Shown here: piece after piece, positions 1 to 9,599 of the stretch
Position numbering within the stretch: position 1 is the stretch's first letter
How the letters are laid out: every line of letters starts with the position of its first letter
Assembly: GCF_000003605.2 (NCBI RefSeq)
Contig: NW_003134350.1
Location: 146,065-173,561 of the forward strand
DNA from: Saccoglossus kowalevskii
Taxonomy: Eukaryota > Hemichordata > Enteropneusta > Harrimaniidae
Direction: 5' to 3'
Length of the DNA: 27,497 nucleotides
Notes under the pieces: model-generated
Seen by the model: the letters and a program-made list of their open reading frames with translations, nothing else
Databases searched by the model: none
What the model was told of the DNA's origin: nothing
Made by a program: the position numbers and the translations under genes

Positions 1-2926
1 ACAACTGGTTTTACCACAATCATATTACATAATTAATAACTTGGCTAATTTGATTTATTTTATATATTTATTGATTGGTCAATATGAAATTGAACAAACA
101 AAGAAAATACTTTTCTTAGAACAATACATACATTAACTAAATGCTACTAAGTAGTAGTCTGCGAAAATATTACTTATTAATACTGTAACTTTTCCTAAAT
201 ATTGAAATAATGCCAACTTCCACCTCACTTCGCGGTTCAATAATCTGCACTGGCACCATACAATTTAACGCAAACCGCATGCGTTCTATGAATTCAATTT
301 AGTTTTCTGTGTGAACATGAACACGTATTGACTTGGTGACGTACGGACAATGCATTGGAATATGAGAACATCCTGCGGAAACTGTCGTCTCAAAGATTCG
401 AATTCTGTTCGAAACATCAGAGTTGTCAACAGTACACACTGGAGCAAACGTTATAATAACAGACACTTCATATTCTGGCTGCATCCAGAGATTTTAAGTC
501 AAATCAAGGTCTGACACAATCTGTTTAAAATCAAAAGTATTATTTTAGTTTATATATATGTTTTTGTGTCATTTTTGTTTCTTGATGTTATCAAGTTATA
601 TATTAAAAACGTAATAACGGCAAGTAAAACAACAACTTATTCATGAATAACAAATTTAACAATCAAAAAATGTAACAATCAAAAAATAGAAAAAAAATAA
701 AAAATGAAGGGAGCCTATATCTACATCGGATTTTAATCAGATTGGCTCTTATACAAAACGTCGTTGACAATCACTATCAATATTATTATTCGAGTCAGTC
801 GTAATTATATGGTAGAAGTAATTAAATGACCAAAACTGGCGGAACATCATTGACATTTAAACAACTTGGAAGATGCATAGTTACTATTGTTGTGAAGAAA
901 GTCTTCTTTAGTGGTGTTGCATTCACAGACTGGCACCAATCAGTGTTTTAAGACTCCTGATAGAGGGCGCAATAACACATCTTCGGCACTTAGCTTATTT
1001 ACCAACGTAGACCTAATACGAAAACCACTCTCCATATCTTTAAGCTGTACATTCACGTCATCTGTATAAACATTAAATATCGCATGAGCATAACTCCACC
1101 TTGTCTACATCCATTAGTCAGAACATCCAGAACAAACGAGAAGGGGAACTATCCCACCTAACTGAAGAAAGTTGCAAATTATACCAGTTGATAAGCAAAC
1201 GGATATTATACACTGAAATCTTACGACCAATAAGTTTATATATTATAATTCATAATTACTGTGTTTGATGCGAGTTTCCTGTACAGATTACTATAACTTT
1301 CGTGGTAGATATATGGGTAACCATGGAGACCAACCTGAAGATGAAGATGAAATCACTTATTACAAGCGATTTGATGGCCACTTAGTGCTACTTACTACAG
1401 AGACAAATTAGAATAGCTTGATAAGGAATTGATGCGATTAATATTAATTAGTCGAGAAATTAATTAGACATGTGATAATAATGATTAGATGCAGGTATAG
1501 TTTTTAATTATGTGCTATTTATAATGATGCAAATATATTCAGATTCTAAAAGTTATAAGAACATTCCAGGCAATTTCCCCACTTTTTTTAGAGAAATCGG
1601 GGAATTTTAGAACCATTAATACCTGTCGAAAAGCACCACACCGTTATTGTCAGATGATGGTTTCTTTAAACTATTAGATACGTTCAAAGGTGGAGTTACC
1701 CCCAGTAGATATATTAGTTTAGCTTGCATGCTTGAATTAGTCAGCAGACAGTTCCCACGGCGTTTTGGGACAGCTCTGTGGGAAGCAGCGAGATTTAGCT
1801 GGGATGTAGTTCTTGTACTCAGAGAATTGTGTTTTCGGGAAATTCGGACAGAGAACGACGTTTTCGTCTGTATTTCAAGATTTGCTTTCACTATGCTGAG
1901 ATGACGTATGGTAATTCTATCTATCAACTTTTGTTTATTCAAACTGTCTGCTGAATAACACTCGTACTGTGAGTTGGGAGTTGTAGTCAATGTGTGTCCC
2001 ACTGCGCAGAGAACAGTACAATTATTTCTGAATTGATTGATTATGACTATTGTCCAGCATATCTACGAATGAACTTTTGATAACACTGTTTTGATAACAC
2101 AGCGCCCTCAGCGACGTCCCCGGGTAATCTGTGGGCACACCCAGGCAACACTTCTCACATCCTCTCACCCGATTTTGCTAAGCAGCTCCATCAACGGTGG
2201 ATTGCATCACATCTCAGGAACCTCGCATAGAAGCTGACTGTTGGCGAACCTGATGCGAACATTGACTATTGACACTGTTGATGTATGCATGCGTTATGTT
2301 CTTTATTCGCACCGGTGTTTTTTTTTGATTGATTGGTTAATAATTATTGTAACGTCCATTTATTACTGATAACATTTGCTTTATTCGGGACGAATTAGCT
2401 GATTTTATTATCCATTGCAGGACTGATTAGCGCATGTAAACACAAAATCTAATTAGCTAAAGTTAGGTTTTCTTTCTTTCTTTGATATATTTTCAGGGAT
2501 ATCCTACCTCAACGTATTCATATGCATATGCTAATTCTTGTTCCTTTGTTTATTTTACTGAATTAGATTATATATAAGTAGATTACATATATATTATTTG
2601 AGTCAGTTTTTACACAACAAATTTGGCTATTTGTCCTAATCTTCTGAAGGAAAGTGCAGACTATAAACATTACTATTTTGTGAATTTTTGATGAAAAGAT
2701 GGAACTGGTGGTGAAAAGGTTAATTTAAAGTAGGTTCACATTCAGGTATCGGGATTTGTCTATATGATACATAAATATATTTGTATTTGCTATATAACCC
2801 CCGATGTATTAATATAAAGTCGTTTACTTAGATTAATGTGGCCATCTTTTCTATATATGTTATACCTGACTTTGTTCAATATACGTCATAAAGGTATGTT
2901 GGCAAAGAGTCAGTTTGAAAGGGCAT
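1..2926. other. Intergenic AT-rich flank, no gene recognised
   Basis: I recognise no exon, RNA gene or intact mobile element here. The sequence is mostly AT-rich with poly-A/T runs. Two patches are less AT-rich and carry open frames: 299-484 on the minus strand and 1616-2002 on both strands. Neither translation resembles a family I know. GAGGGCGC motifs lie at 963-970 and, inverted, at 2102-2109. If either open frame is an exon, the neighbouring exons are outside the window or not recognisable. Confidence 0.5.
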
Positions 2927-3400
2927 AACAACATCGTCAGACAACCCATGAACCGATAACTTTGTCAACAACAGACTGTGGTTAATGAGATCAGCTTTGG
3001 GCAAATCAAGCAAGAAGACACCATTATTAGTATTGAACAGTAGTATTGGTCAGCGCAATCTGACAAGAATGTGTTTTTCCCTAAAACCTGACTGAGCGTC
3101 TAACAGTAGGTTAGCATGGAGCAAATAATCGGATAAACAAAAATGGACATATCTTTCCAGTAGTTTTGTAAATCCTGATAAAACAGAAATTGGACGATGA
3201 CTTGCCATATCGTCATGACTACCACTTCCTTTATACAGCGGACGAAACCTTGCGCATTTGAAAGTGCATGGGAAAATAGAAAGCGAAATACTCATATTGA
3301 AAAGACGGGTATGGCTATCAGAAATGACATGCGCGTCAACCATACAGTTTACATTGTCACACCAGTAAACCTTGATTTAATAAGTAAAATAACACAAACT
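2927..3400 (-). pseudogene. Broken non-LTR (LINE) reverse-transcriptase fragment
   Basis: Read on the minus strand from about 3400, one frame gives a diagnostic run of LINE reverse-transcriptase blocks: a LFNMSIS..IFP segment, RPLYKG (about 3244-3227), HRPISVLS, KLLERYV and QSGFRE (to about 3077). An in-frame TGA at 3052-3050 interrupts it. The same frame then continues with GVFLLDLPKADLINHSLLLT (about 3022-2963) and HGLSDD. These match the first catalytic-Asp motif of the CR1/L2/Jockey-type reverse transcriptases. The usual ...KAFD... has lost the Phe codon, and the stretch between QSGFR and this motif is shortened. With a stop codon, a damaged motif A and no second catalytic motif, this is a dead fragment. 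The exact clade cannot be assigned by eye. Confidence 0.8.
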
Positions 3401-3819
3401 CCTTCTCCAAATGGGGTATTATAATAGTGAAAGGTGGTGCGTCCCGTATAGAAACAAAAATCACGTAGATGTGATCGAACCACCAACCAAGTGAGAGCAA
3501 TGACACATTTTCTCAACAGGATGTTCTTGGAAATAATAATTTTGCTCCCCAGTACGCTGTCGAGTTGAGCAGTGTTCTCAGAAACAGTTAGACTCAGATG
3601 GCTAGGGCAAGTGTTCCCATTGGTGAAAGTATACCCGTCAATTTCATGAGCCATTGCAGCGACGTGCTCCATACTCCTATACGGCTGATGCATTGCAGCG
3701 TTCTGAAGAAGCACGTATTAATCCCATAGATATACCCCAGATAAACCAGGGTCCGAGTTGAGAACAAACGACAATTACTAGAAAGCCAGGATGTATTGGG
3801 GTCTATGCGAACGCCCTGG

Positions 3820-4731
3820 TTAAGGTAGAGATGCAGTTTACATGACAGGTATTTTAATTGGTTAATTAGGAAACCAAGACCTCTCTTGTCCACAAAACTA
3901 TATATTTTCGGAAAGCTTATTGTATGAATTTTAAAGTTTTGTTTGTATTTTTTATGGACACTGTAGTTTGAAATATGCACAAAAATGTGATTTTTTTTTG
4001 GTCAAAAGTCATTTAAAAAAAATTAGCTCCTAAACCATGCTTCTGTTTCCTGTCAAAATTAGTTTATGGGTACATCTGTTTATTATGAAGAAAGTGCCGT
4101 CTTGAAAACTGTCTACCAGTTGTCAATTTTGCAGGGCAGCAGCCCAAATTTCACTACTTCAAGTTTATGCATAAATTAGCACCCAGGATAGTTGTGTGTA
4201 CGGTTGTTGTAACAATGTTCAACCAAAAACAATGCCCCGACGGCATTTTGAAGATAAACACATTGTCAATCATTTGTGAAAATTTCAAAACAAAAGGTCA
4301 AAGCGTCTAGGAGCTTTTTTTTTTAAAGTTCTGGGATGTGCACTAAAAAGAAGCTGAGATAATTGCTAATTTGCATAACAATTCACTCAGTAAGAAGTTT
4401 GCTAATGCTCATAATTAAAATGGCTGTAACAGTTCCAAATTTAAATGTATTACCGTTTTGTTGAAAGTTGAATATAGTGCATAATATGGAGATCCCGTCA
4501 ATTCTTTTCTTCACCATGTTTCTTTTTAATTATTTATGTACATCCTTGCTAAATCTTGCTAAGCATTCAAAAGAAAGAATGTTTGCACCTGTTATCTATA
4601 TTTTATTAAAATCGTTTTTTTTAGTATGTTCCACTATTCACAATTCTACAAAATATTAACAGTCTATAGCCAAGACTTTTTGGATACTAAAAAGCAAACA
4701 AAAAAAATTCACCCCTGCATCTCTACCTTAA
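3820..4731. mobile_element. 912-bp TIR element with TTAA ends
   Basis: TTAAGGTAGAGATGCAG at 3820-3836 is the exact reverse complement of CTGCATCTCTACCTTAA at 4715-4731. The identity stops after 17 bp on the inner side. Both ends carry TTAA, the target-site duplication of piggyBac-type and T2-type elements. The 13-bp inverted repeat inside the TTAA is GGTAGAGATGCAG. The interior holds no transposase-like open frame, so the element is non-autonomous if it is one. A nested imperfect inverted repeat lies inside it (AGCTCCTAAAC at 4025-4035 and GTCTAGGAGCT at 4305-4315, each next to A or T runs). A 17-bp perfect match at this spacing is unlikely by chance, but only other genomic copies would prove mobility. 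Confidence 0.6.
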
Positions 4732-5857
4732 ATGACACGACGTCCATGTGCTAAAACAACCAATCATCTACTGTCATTGTCACCCGTGCATTATTCCACT
4801 CAGTGCAGGTCTTCACTTTTCCATTAGATGAGTATATTTATTAAATAATACAGGCTATGAATTAAGACACAAACTTTATTTTAGCTATATTCAGGTAGTC
4901 ACGCGAGACTTACGTGTACATCTCGGCTCATTTTCTCAAATAAATAAAGTACTGTGATTCAGATTATCAAATTGTCTTAGCACAGTGCCGACAATTTTGT
5001 TAAATTGCTTTCTGTGGACTACTAAATACTAGTACATTTTTTTATTCAAGTTGTGGCTTTTTCTAAGTTGCGCCCTCTAGCGACAAAACTTCCGCGATTT
5101 AAAAATAACGTAGACGGTAAAAACTGTGTTCAGTGTAGTCGTTTGCAATCTTGAATATAGTACATTTCTAATAAAAGTAAGTTTGTTTCACAGCTTTACG
5201 CCAATACAACGAGAGCGTATGAGCGTACGTGCGTACACTGTACGTGGGTTAACCCATTTAATTATATTTTCATGGGGGGGGGCATTTTTATTTCTGATGG
5301 ATGATCCCAAAATATATATAAATTGTATTTTTCTATAGCTTCATATGCGCAGAAGTAACCCAAGACAACATTCACTATTTTTCAAGTATTCCATATTCAG
5401 AATTTGACAAAATTTATCGTCGCATTATATTATTTATTGTTCAATTTATATACTGGTCTGATATACGCAAATAGTCACGTGATTAGCACGTCGTAGTTTT
5501 AAAACAGATTTAGACGCATTGAACCCCACCCCCGATTGGGGTCAAATAAGGTTCGTCTATTATTAGAACAGTAGTCGAGATAGTGTCTAAGTTGAATTAT
5601 CGTCTTCAATGGTCACAATAGTTCGTAAAGTTCGTTCCACTATGCTATTTCCAAAATGACATGCTTGTGAACTCGTATAATGTGGGAACCAAATTATTGA
5701 GCCATATATAACATAAATTCAATATAAACCACGAGACTGGGCGACATTACGTTTCTGGAGCAAGTTGTTTTTGCTGCATAAGAAGTGTTAAAATCTTCTA
5801 TCAATCCATCTACCCAGCTTAACAACCTGAACCTATGTTAGTTTTACAAACAGTATA
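4732..5857. other. Intergenic sequence without recognised gene
   Basis: This is AT-rich DNA with only short, unconvincing open frames. The notable item is an inverted GAGGGCGC at 5070-5077. It extends into GCGCCCTCTAGCG, a good match to the reverse complement of the bilaterian CTCF core. Confidence 0.4.
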
Positions 5858-5990
5858 TTAAAGGGAGGCAGTCGTCGTGTCGCGTCCTGTTCGATATGGG
5901 ACTCATAGCGACGTATACAACGCGTGTAAAATACATTGTTTATTTAAATGAAATTCGAACACGCGCTGCGCGACGACCACCGCGCTTTAA
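5858..5990. mobile_element. TTAA-flanked MITE, copy 1 (133 bp)
   Basis: The left end reads TTAAAGGGAGGCAGTCGTCG. The reverse complement of the right end reads TTAAAGCGCGGTGGTCGTCG. These imperfect inverted repeats run for roughly 27 bp. TTAA at both ends and the terminal AGGGA resemble the T2-type MITEs described in Xenopus (TTAA target site, AGGRR terminus). The interior segments TATACAACGC and CATTGTTTA recur in the degraded copy at 24144-24271. There is no coding capacity. Confidence 0.65.
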
Positions 5991-6601
5991 CTGCACATTG
6001 ATTTTTTCAAGGTTTCAGTTCTTATCAAAGACGTTATATAAGCCTTCAATACAATTAAAAATATTCACAAAGTACACCATCTAAACGTACTATGCATCAG
6101 TAGTTATACATTAATTATTTGTATAATTCAATCGTGTCATAAAGTTAATAATAATACAAATTGTTCAGTCCACATATCCCCAATATTAAATATATCATTG
6201 TTTCGTTCGATATATAACACTATACTAGCTTCCATCGGTCTTGTGTGAAACACATTTTAACAAAGTGACTCATGTGCGAAACACCGTGAAACATTGTAAC
6301 GATTGAATAGAGTAAACTAGATACACGAACCATGTTTTATATGGTCTATGTGTAAACGTTTTCAGTGAGCATACATTGCGTCACTGTCAGAGAATCGATT
6401 ATAACTGAGATGAAACTCAATTGAGCATTTTTTTTTTTTTTTGCATTCCAAACTTAGTATTGAAGGTGATATTGATCTGTGAAAATAAATGAATTAGTAA
6501 AATGCAACTATTTGGATCTCGCGGGAAAATCGCCACATGTATATACTGACGCCGATAACAGGGGGGTTGTTTACCGGAATATCGCCGGATAGCGTATCCT
6601 A

Positions 6602-6615
6602 ATGCAAATATAAAT
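6602..6615 (+). promoter_or_regulatory. Octamer overlapping a TATA box, protease promoter
   Basis: ATGCAAAT (6602-6609), an exact POU octamer, overlaps TATAAAT (6609-6615). The TATA sequence lies 74-80 bases before the protease start codon. Transcription would then begin near 6638-6647, perhaps at the CTCATCC run, giving a leader of roughly 45 bases. The motifs are visible; their use as a promoter is inferred from position. Confidence 0.5.
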
Positions 6616-6688
6616 CCCTTATAAGTAGATGCCAAGATCTCTACTCATCCTCTACGGCTCAACTGACTACCTTACCAAGAACGTCAAC

Positions 6689-6734
6689 ATGGTTTCCCAT
6701 CTACTAGTTCTGCTGCTCAGTTCAACCTTACTTG
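6689..6734 (+). CDS. Protease exon 1: hydrophobic signal peptide
   Basis: The ATG in GTCAACATGG has a favourable context (A at -3, G at +4) and is followed by a Leu-rich run, [15 protein letters not shown]. The donor is GTACGT at 6735, leaving one base (phase 1). I chose this ATG because it sits about 45 bases after the predicted transcription start and reads straight into a signal peptide. Confidence 0.85.
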
Positions 6735-9530
6735 GTACGTATGTACGTGATGTGGTAACATTGATGGACAGTTAGGTTCGAAGCTGATGTCAGGAGTCGG
6801 CAATAACAAAATAATGGTGGTCGAATTTAAAGATCCAATCTCAATTATCTTAAATATTTTATTGAAATGTAGCAAAAAAATCGAGTTTGGTTAAATAAGT
6901 GATTTATTTTTAATTATTCTTGGAGCAATGGTCAATGTAAATTACTGAAAAAATGTATTTAATTTCAATATTGATATGCAAAAAATTACCGACCCCCTCT
7001 ATATTAAGGACGCTATGATACACTAAAACAGTTGGATGCTCGATGATTGAAATTGAGTAGTAATGTACTAGTGAATGAATAATGATAATTATATTGTTTG
7101 TTTTTTTTTCTTTCTCTATCTTAACAGTACAGTCATCACAGGTAATTTTTAACATTATAAAAACTGTAATATGAAAACATATCTGTTATATTATTATTAA
7201 ATTAAGTATCATCAAATGACATGTTGTCACGCAGTTATAACCACAAGATTTTGTTCATATGCAAAGAAAGAGTACGGTCTCAGCATTTCTGTATTTGCAA
7301 GTTTACTATAATATTATATTATATTATTATTGTACATTAATAAGGCTGACACATGCGGTGTGCAAGATATACCGCCAAGGAGAGTCCCATCCCTTGAAGT
7401 GCCTTCCGTTAACATCGTTGGTGGCTACGAGGCAGTACCACATAGCTGGCCATGGGCAGCCCAGATGAAGGGACCGCTAGGAGGCAGCTACTGTGGGGGT
7501 ACTTTGATTGACCCCGACTGGGTTCTGACAGCTGGTCACTGCGTTGATGACCCGTAAGTCGCACTTGAGCTTTAGTTAAAATTGTTGAGGTAAACGTTTG
7601 CGAGTTACATTTGCTGCATTGTGCTTGCATCGGACGATTTAACGATTTCTGCGTCTTGCACTTTCCACTCTCGATTACAAGATATCTTCCCGAAATTGTA
7701 ACCAATGCAACACAAAGAATCGCATGCATATATCGGGGATATATAACAGCCACGGTGCCATTCTATCCACGGTCCCCGAGGGACTGGGATCTAACCTATT
7801 TCACCAGCACCACATTCACGACAAAGAAAAATAAATTCAGGCTCACAACTTGAATGAAATTATTATATCATTTGGTTACAGAGCATCGACGATGACCATC
7901 CACGTGGGGTCACACAATAGAGACTCCAGAGACGACGGTGAACAAGCTATTGGCGTCGAAAAAGTCTTAAGGCATGAAAGGTATAACCAATTCACATTGG
8001 CTAATGATATAGCTCTACTTAAGCTATCCAAATCAGCGGTCCTGTCTGAAACCGTTGATATAGCTTGTGTTGCAGAGAAGAACTACGTACCAGGGACCGA
8101 GTGCGTGGTCGTTGGATGGGGAGAAACGGAAGGTAAATAGTATTTGTTTGTACATGAATTATATTGGAATTCGCAAGAGGGGGCATTTTTCGCCTTTTTC
8201 ATCTGATCCTCGATTTTCATGTGTAATAAAGTCCTTAATTCTGTCTGACTAGTTTAACACTACGAATAATTAATATACAAACCTGCTGAAAAACGAAAAT
8301 ACCCCTCGTTACACTTTTTTTCTTTGTTTCAATTTTAGAGTAACACTTGGGGCGAAAAAAAATATGATTGTTATAAATGACGGAAATTTTGGCAATTTTA
8401 GAAAGTGCTCAATCATTACCTCTTCCCGGAAAAATGCATCGTTATATTTCATATGCAATATAAAACTAATTCGTGTGTTTTTTCACGAAAAAAACATAGA
8501 TACAGCTAACGATTTGGTATTGAATCAAGTGGTTGTTCCTATTATATCAAACACTCAGTGCAACAGCCGTACTTGGTACAATGGTGAAATCACCGATGAC
8601 ATGTTCTGTGCCGGATATGAAGAAGGTGGAAAAGACTCTTGCCAGGTATATTTTCACTTCACAACATAGACAACATTCGTACTACACAAAGCTGTGTACC
8701 ACCTCGATGATCTTTTGCATTAAATCTCAAGCACTGTTATGCTTTGTAATGTTTTGTAATGCGAATATACATCTAGTAAATTTACATTGTATAACAGATA
8801 GTTTCACTAAATACTGCTGCTGACAAAGAAACAACACACACACACACAAAACACACAAACAAATCAGCAAACTACACGATTGACGAGAATGTTGCTGGAA
8901 TTATCAAAATTTACCCCTTGCCCTACATTGTTATATTGTAGAAACGTTTGATGCGATAAGCCATGCCGAACCCAATCATGTCTTGATTATATTTACTTAT
9001 ATCTTTCTCTCACTGATTTTACAATGTATATAACTTCTACATAAATGACCGCCAATGTATCGTTTGAAGCGAAAGAGCTACGGGACTTGCCACAAGTTAT
9101 TTGTGCATTCTTGCCTGTGATCGCGTCCGCTGTACCGAATATCATGCCTACACAGGCCAGAAGAACACGTGAGAGAACTTAGGAGAAACGAACAATGTTT
9201 GAGTCTCGTGGCGTTCTCGCGCTAGTTTACTTATAAGTTATTGTTTTGTACCCGTGGACTGTGTAATCTTAAACTTGTAAATTACATTCAGCAACTATAC
9301 ACTTAAACATTGCCTTGTTATGATGTTATCTCTATTTTCATTAATTTTACTTTTTCTTCATTCAGGGAGACAGCGGCGGTCCGTTGACATGTTTGAGGGA
9401 CGACGGTGCCTGGGACTTGTTCGGTGTGGTAAGCTGGGGCTACGGATGTGCTGAACCAAGAAAACCTGGTGTTTACACGCGTGTCCCATCGTACGTCGAT
9501 TGGATCGAAGAAACTATTAGAGCAAATTAA
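6689..9530 (+). CDS. Secreted trypsin-type serine protease (S1A), six coding exons
   Basis: The joined coding exons are 6689-6734, 7128-7141, 7345-7553, 7882-8132, 8500-8645 and 9366-9530. All junctions are GT-AG with matching phases, giving 276 residues. Residues 1-20 form a secretory signal, followed by a short propeptide with Cys24 and the mature start IVGG (44-47). The triad is intact: His85 in TAGHC, Asp132 in NDIALL, Ser225 in GDSGGP. Asp219, six residues before the Ser, with Gly247 and Gly257, gives a trypsin-like S1 pocket that should cut after Lys or Arg. Ten cysteines fit the five chymotrypsin-type disulfides (1-122, 42-58, 136-201, 168-182, 191-220), so the propeptide would stay tethered. 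Oddly, the residue before IVGG is Asn, not Arg or Lys. A digestive or other extracellular role is likely; the exact orthologue is not clear. Confidence 0.93.
7128..7141 (+). CDS. Protease exon 2: 14-nt micro-exon
   Basis: A long pyrimidine tract ending in CTTAACAG (acceptor at 7127) is followed by only 14 bases and then a GTAATT donor. Joined to the leftover G of exon 1 it reads Val-Gln-Ser-Ser-Gln. It returns the frame to phase 0, exactly what exon 3 needs. Direct joining of exon 1 (donor at 6735) to exon 3 would shift the frame into an immediate TGA, so the micro-exon is what makes the gene readable with these sites. Confidence 0.8.
7345..7553 (+). CDS. Protease exon 3: propeptide, IVGG and catalytic His
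   Basis: It opens with ADTCG, carrying the propeptide Cys, continues to IVGG, and ends just after the His motif TAGHC. The donor CC|GTAAGT leaves two bases (phase 2). The acceptor AATAAG has little pyrimidine in front of it, the weakest splice signal of the gene. Confidence 0.88.
7882..8132 (+). CDS. Protease exon 4: catalytic Asp region
   Basis: The acceptor GGTTACAG and a first base A complete a Pro codon. The exon contains [10 protein letters not shown] (catalytic Asp), IACVAE (Cys partner of the propeptide Cys) and CVVVGWGE. The donor is GTAAAT, phase 1. Confidence 0.92.
8500..8645 (+). CDS. Protease exon 5: cysteine pair 168-182 and specificity Asp
   Basis: It encodes [19 protein letters not shown], then [16 protein letters not shown], where the Asp of KDSCQ is the S1-pocket residue. 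It ends in phase 0 at CAG|GTATAT. Two acceptors six bases apart (after 8499 and after 8505) both keep the frame; the first is preferred because its spacing resembles other S1A proteases. Confidence 0.9.
8831..8859 (+). repeat. CA microsatellite
   Basis: A short CA-rich run (several uninterrupted CA units, then ACACAAA) lies in intron 5 of the protease gene. Confidence 0.8.
9366..9530 (+). CDS. Protease exon 6: catalytic Ser and C-terminus
   Basis: The pyrimidine-rich acceptor CTTCATTCAG precedes GDSGGPLTC. The exon continues through [20 protein letters not shown] and the usual C-terminal helix ([10 protein letters not shown]). The stop TAA is at 9528-9530. Confidence 0.95.
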   Translation, partial: GDSGGPLTCLRDDGAWDLFGVVSWGYGCAEPRKPGVYTRVPSYVDWIEETIRAN

Positions 9531-9584
9531 TGAAATGTTGATATAGATAGTTTCTTTGGTGCGACGGTACATTTATAATACTCC

Positions 9585-9590
9585 ATTAAA
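9585..9590 (+). terminator. Candidate poly(A) signal of the protease gene
   Basis: ATTAAA lies 55 bases after the stop codon and is followed by TG/T-rich sequence. It would give a very short 3' UTR of about 75-80 bases. Confidence 0.5.
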
Positions 9591-9599
9591 TGTCTAACA

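Noticed and set aside
2101..2230. GC-richer patch that could be a CpG island or exon
   Set aside because: No coherent frame or splice sites; only the GCGCCCTC motif is notable.
3349..3980. Long minus-strand frames just upstream of the LINE relic
   Set aside because: The translations do not resemble LINE endonuclease or reverse-transcriptase blocks, and part overlaps the TTAA element; not enough to extend the pseudogene.
7259..7468. 69-codon plus-strand frame over protease exon 3
   Set aside because: Shadow in another frame; the phase-consistent protease reading explains the sequence.
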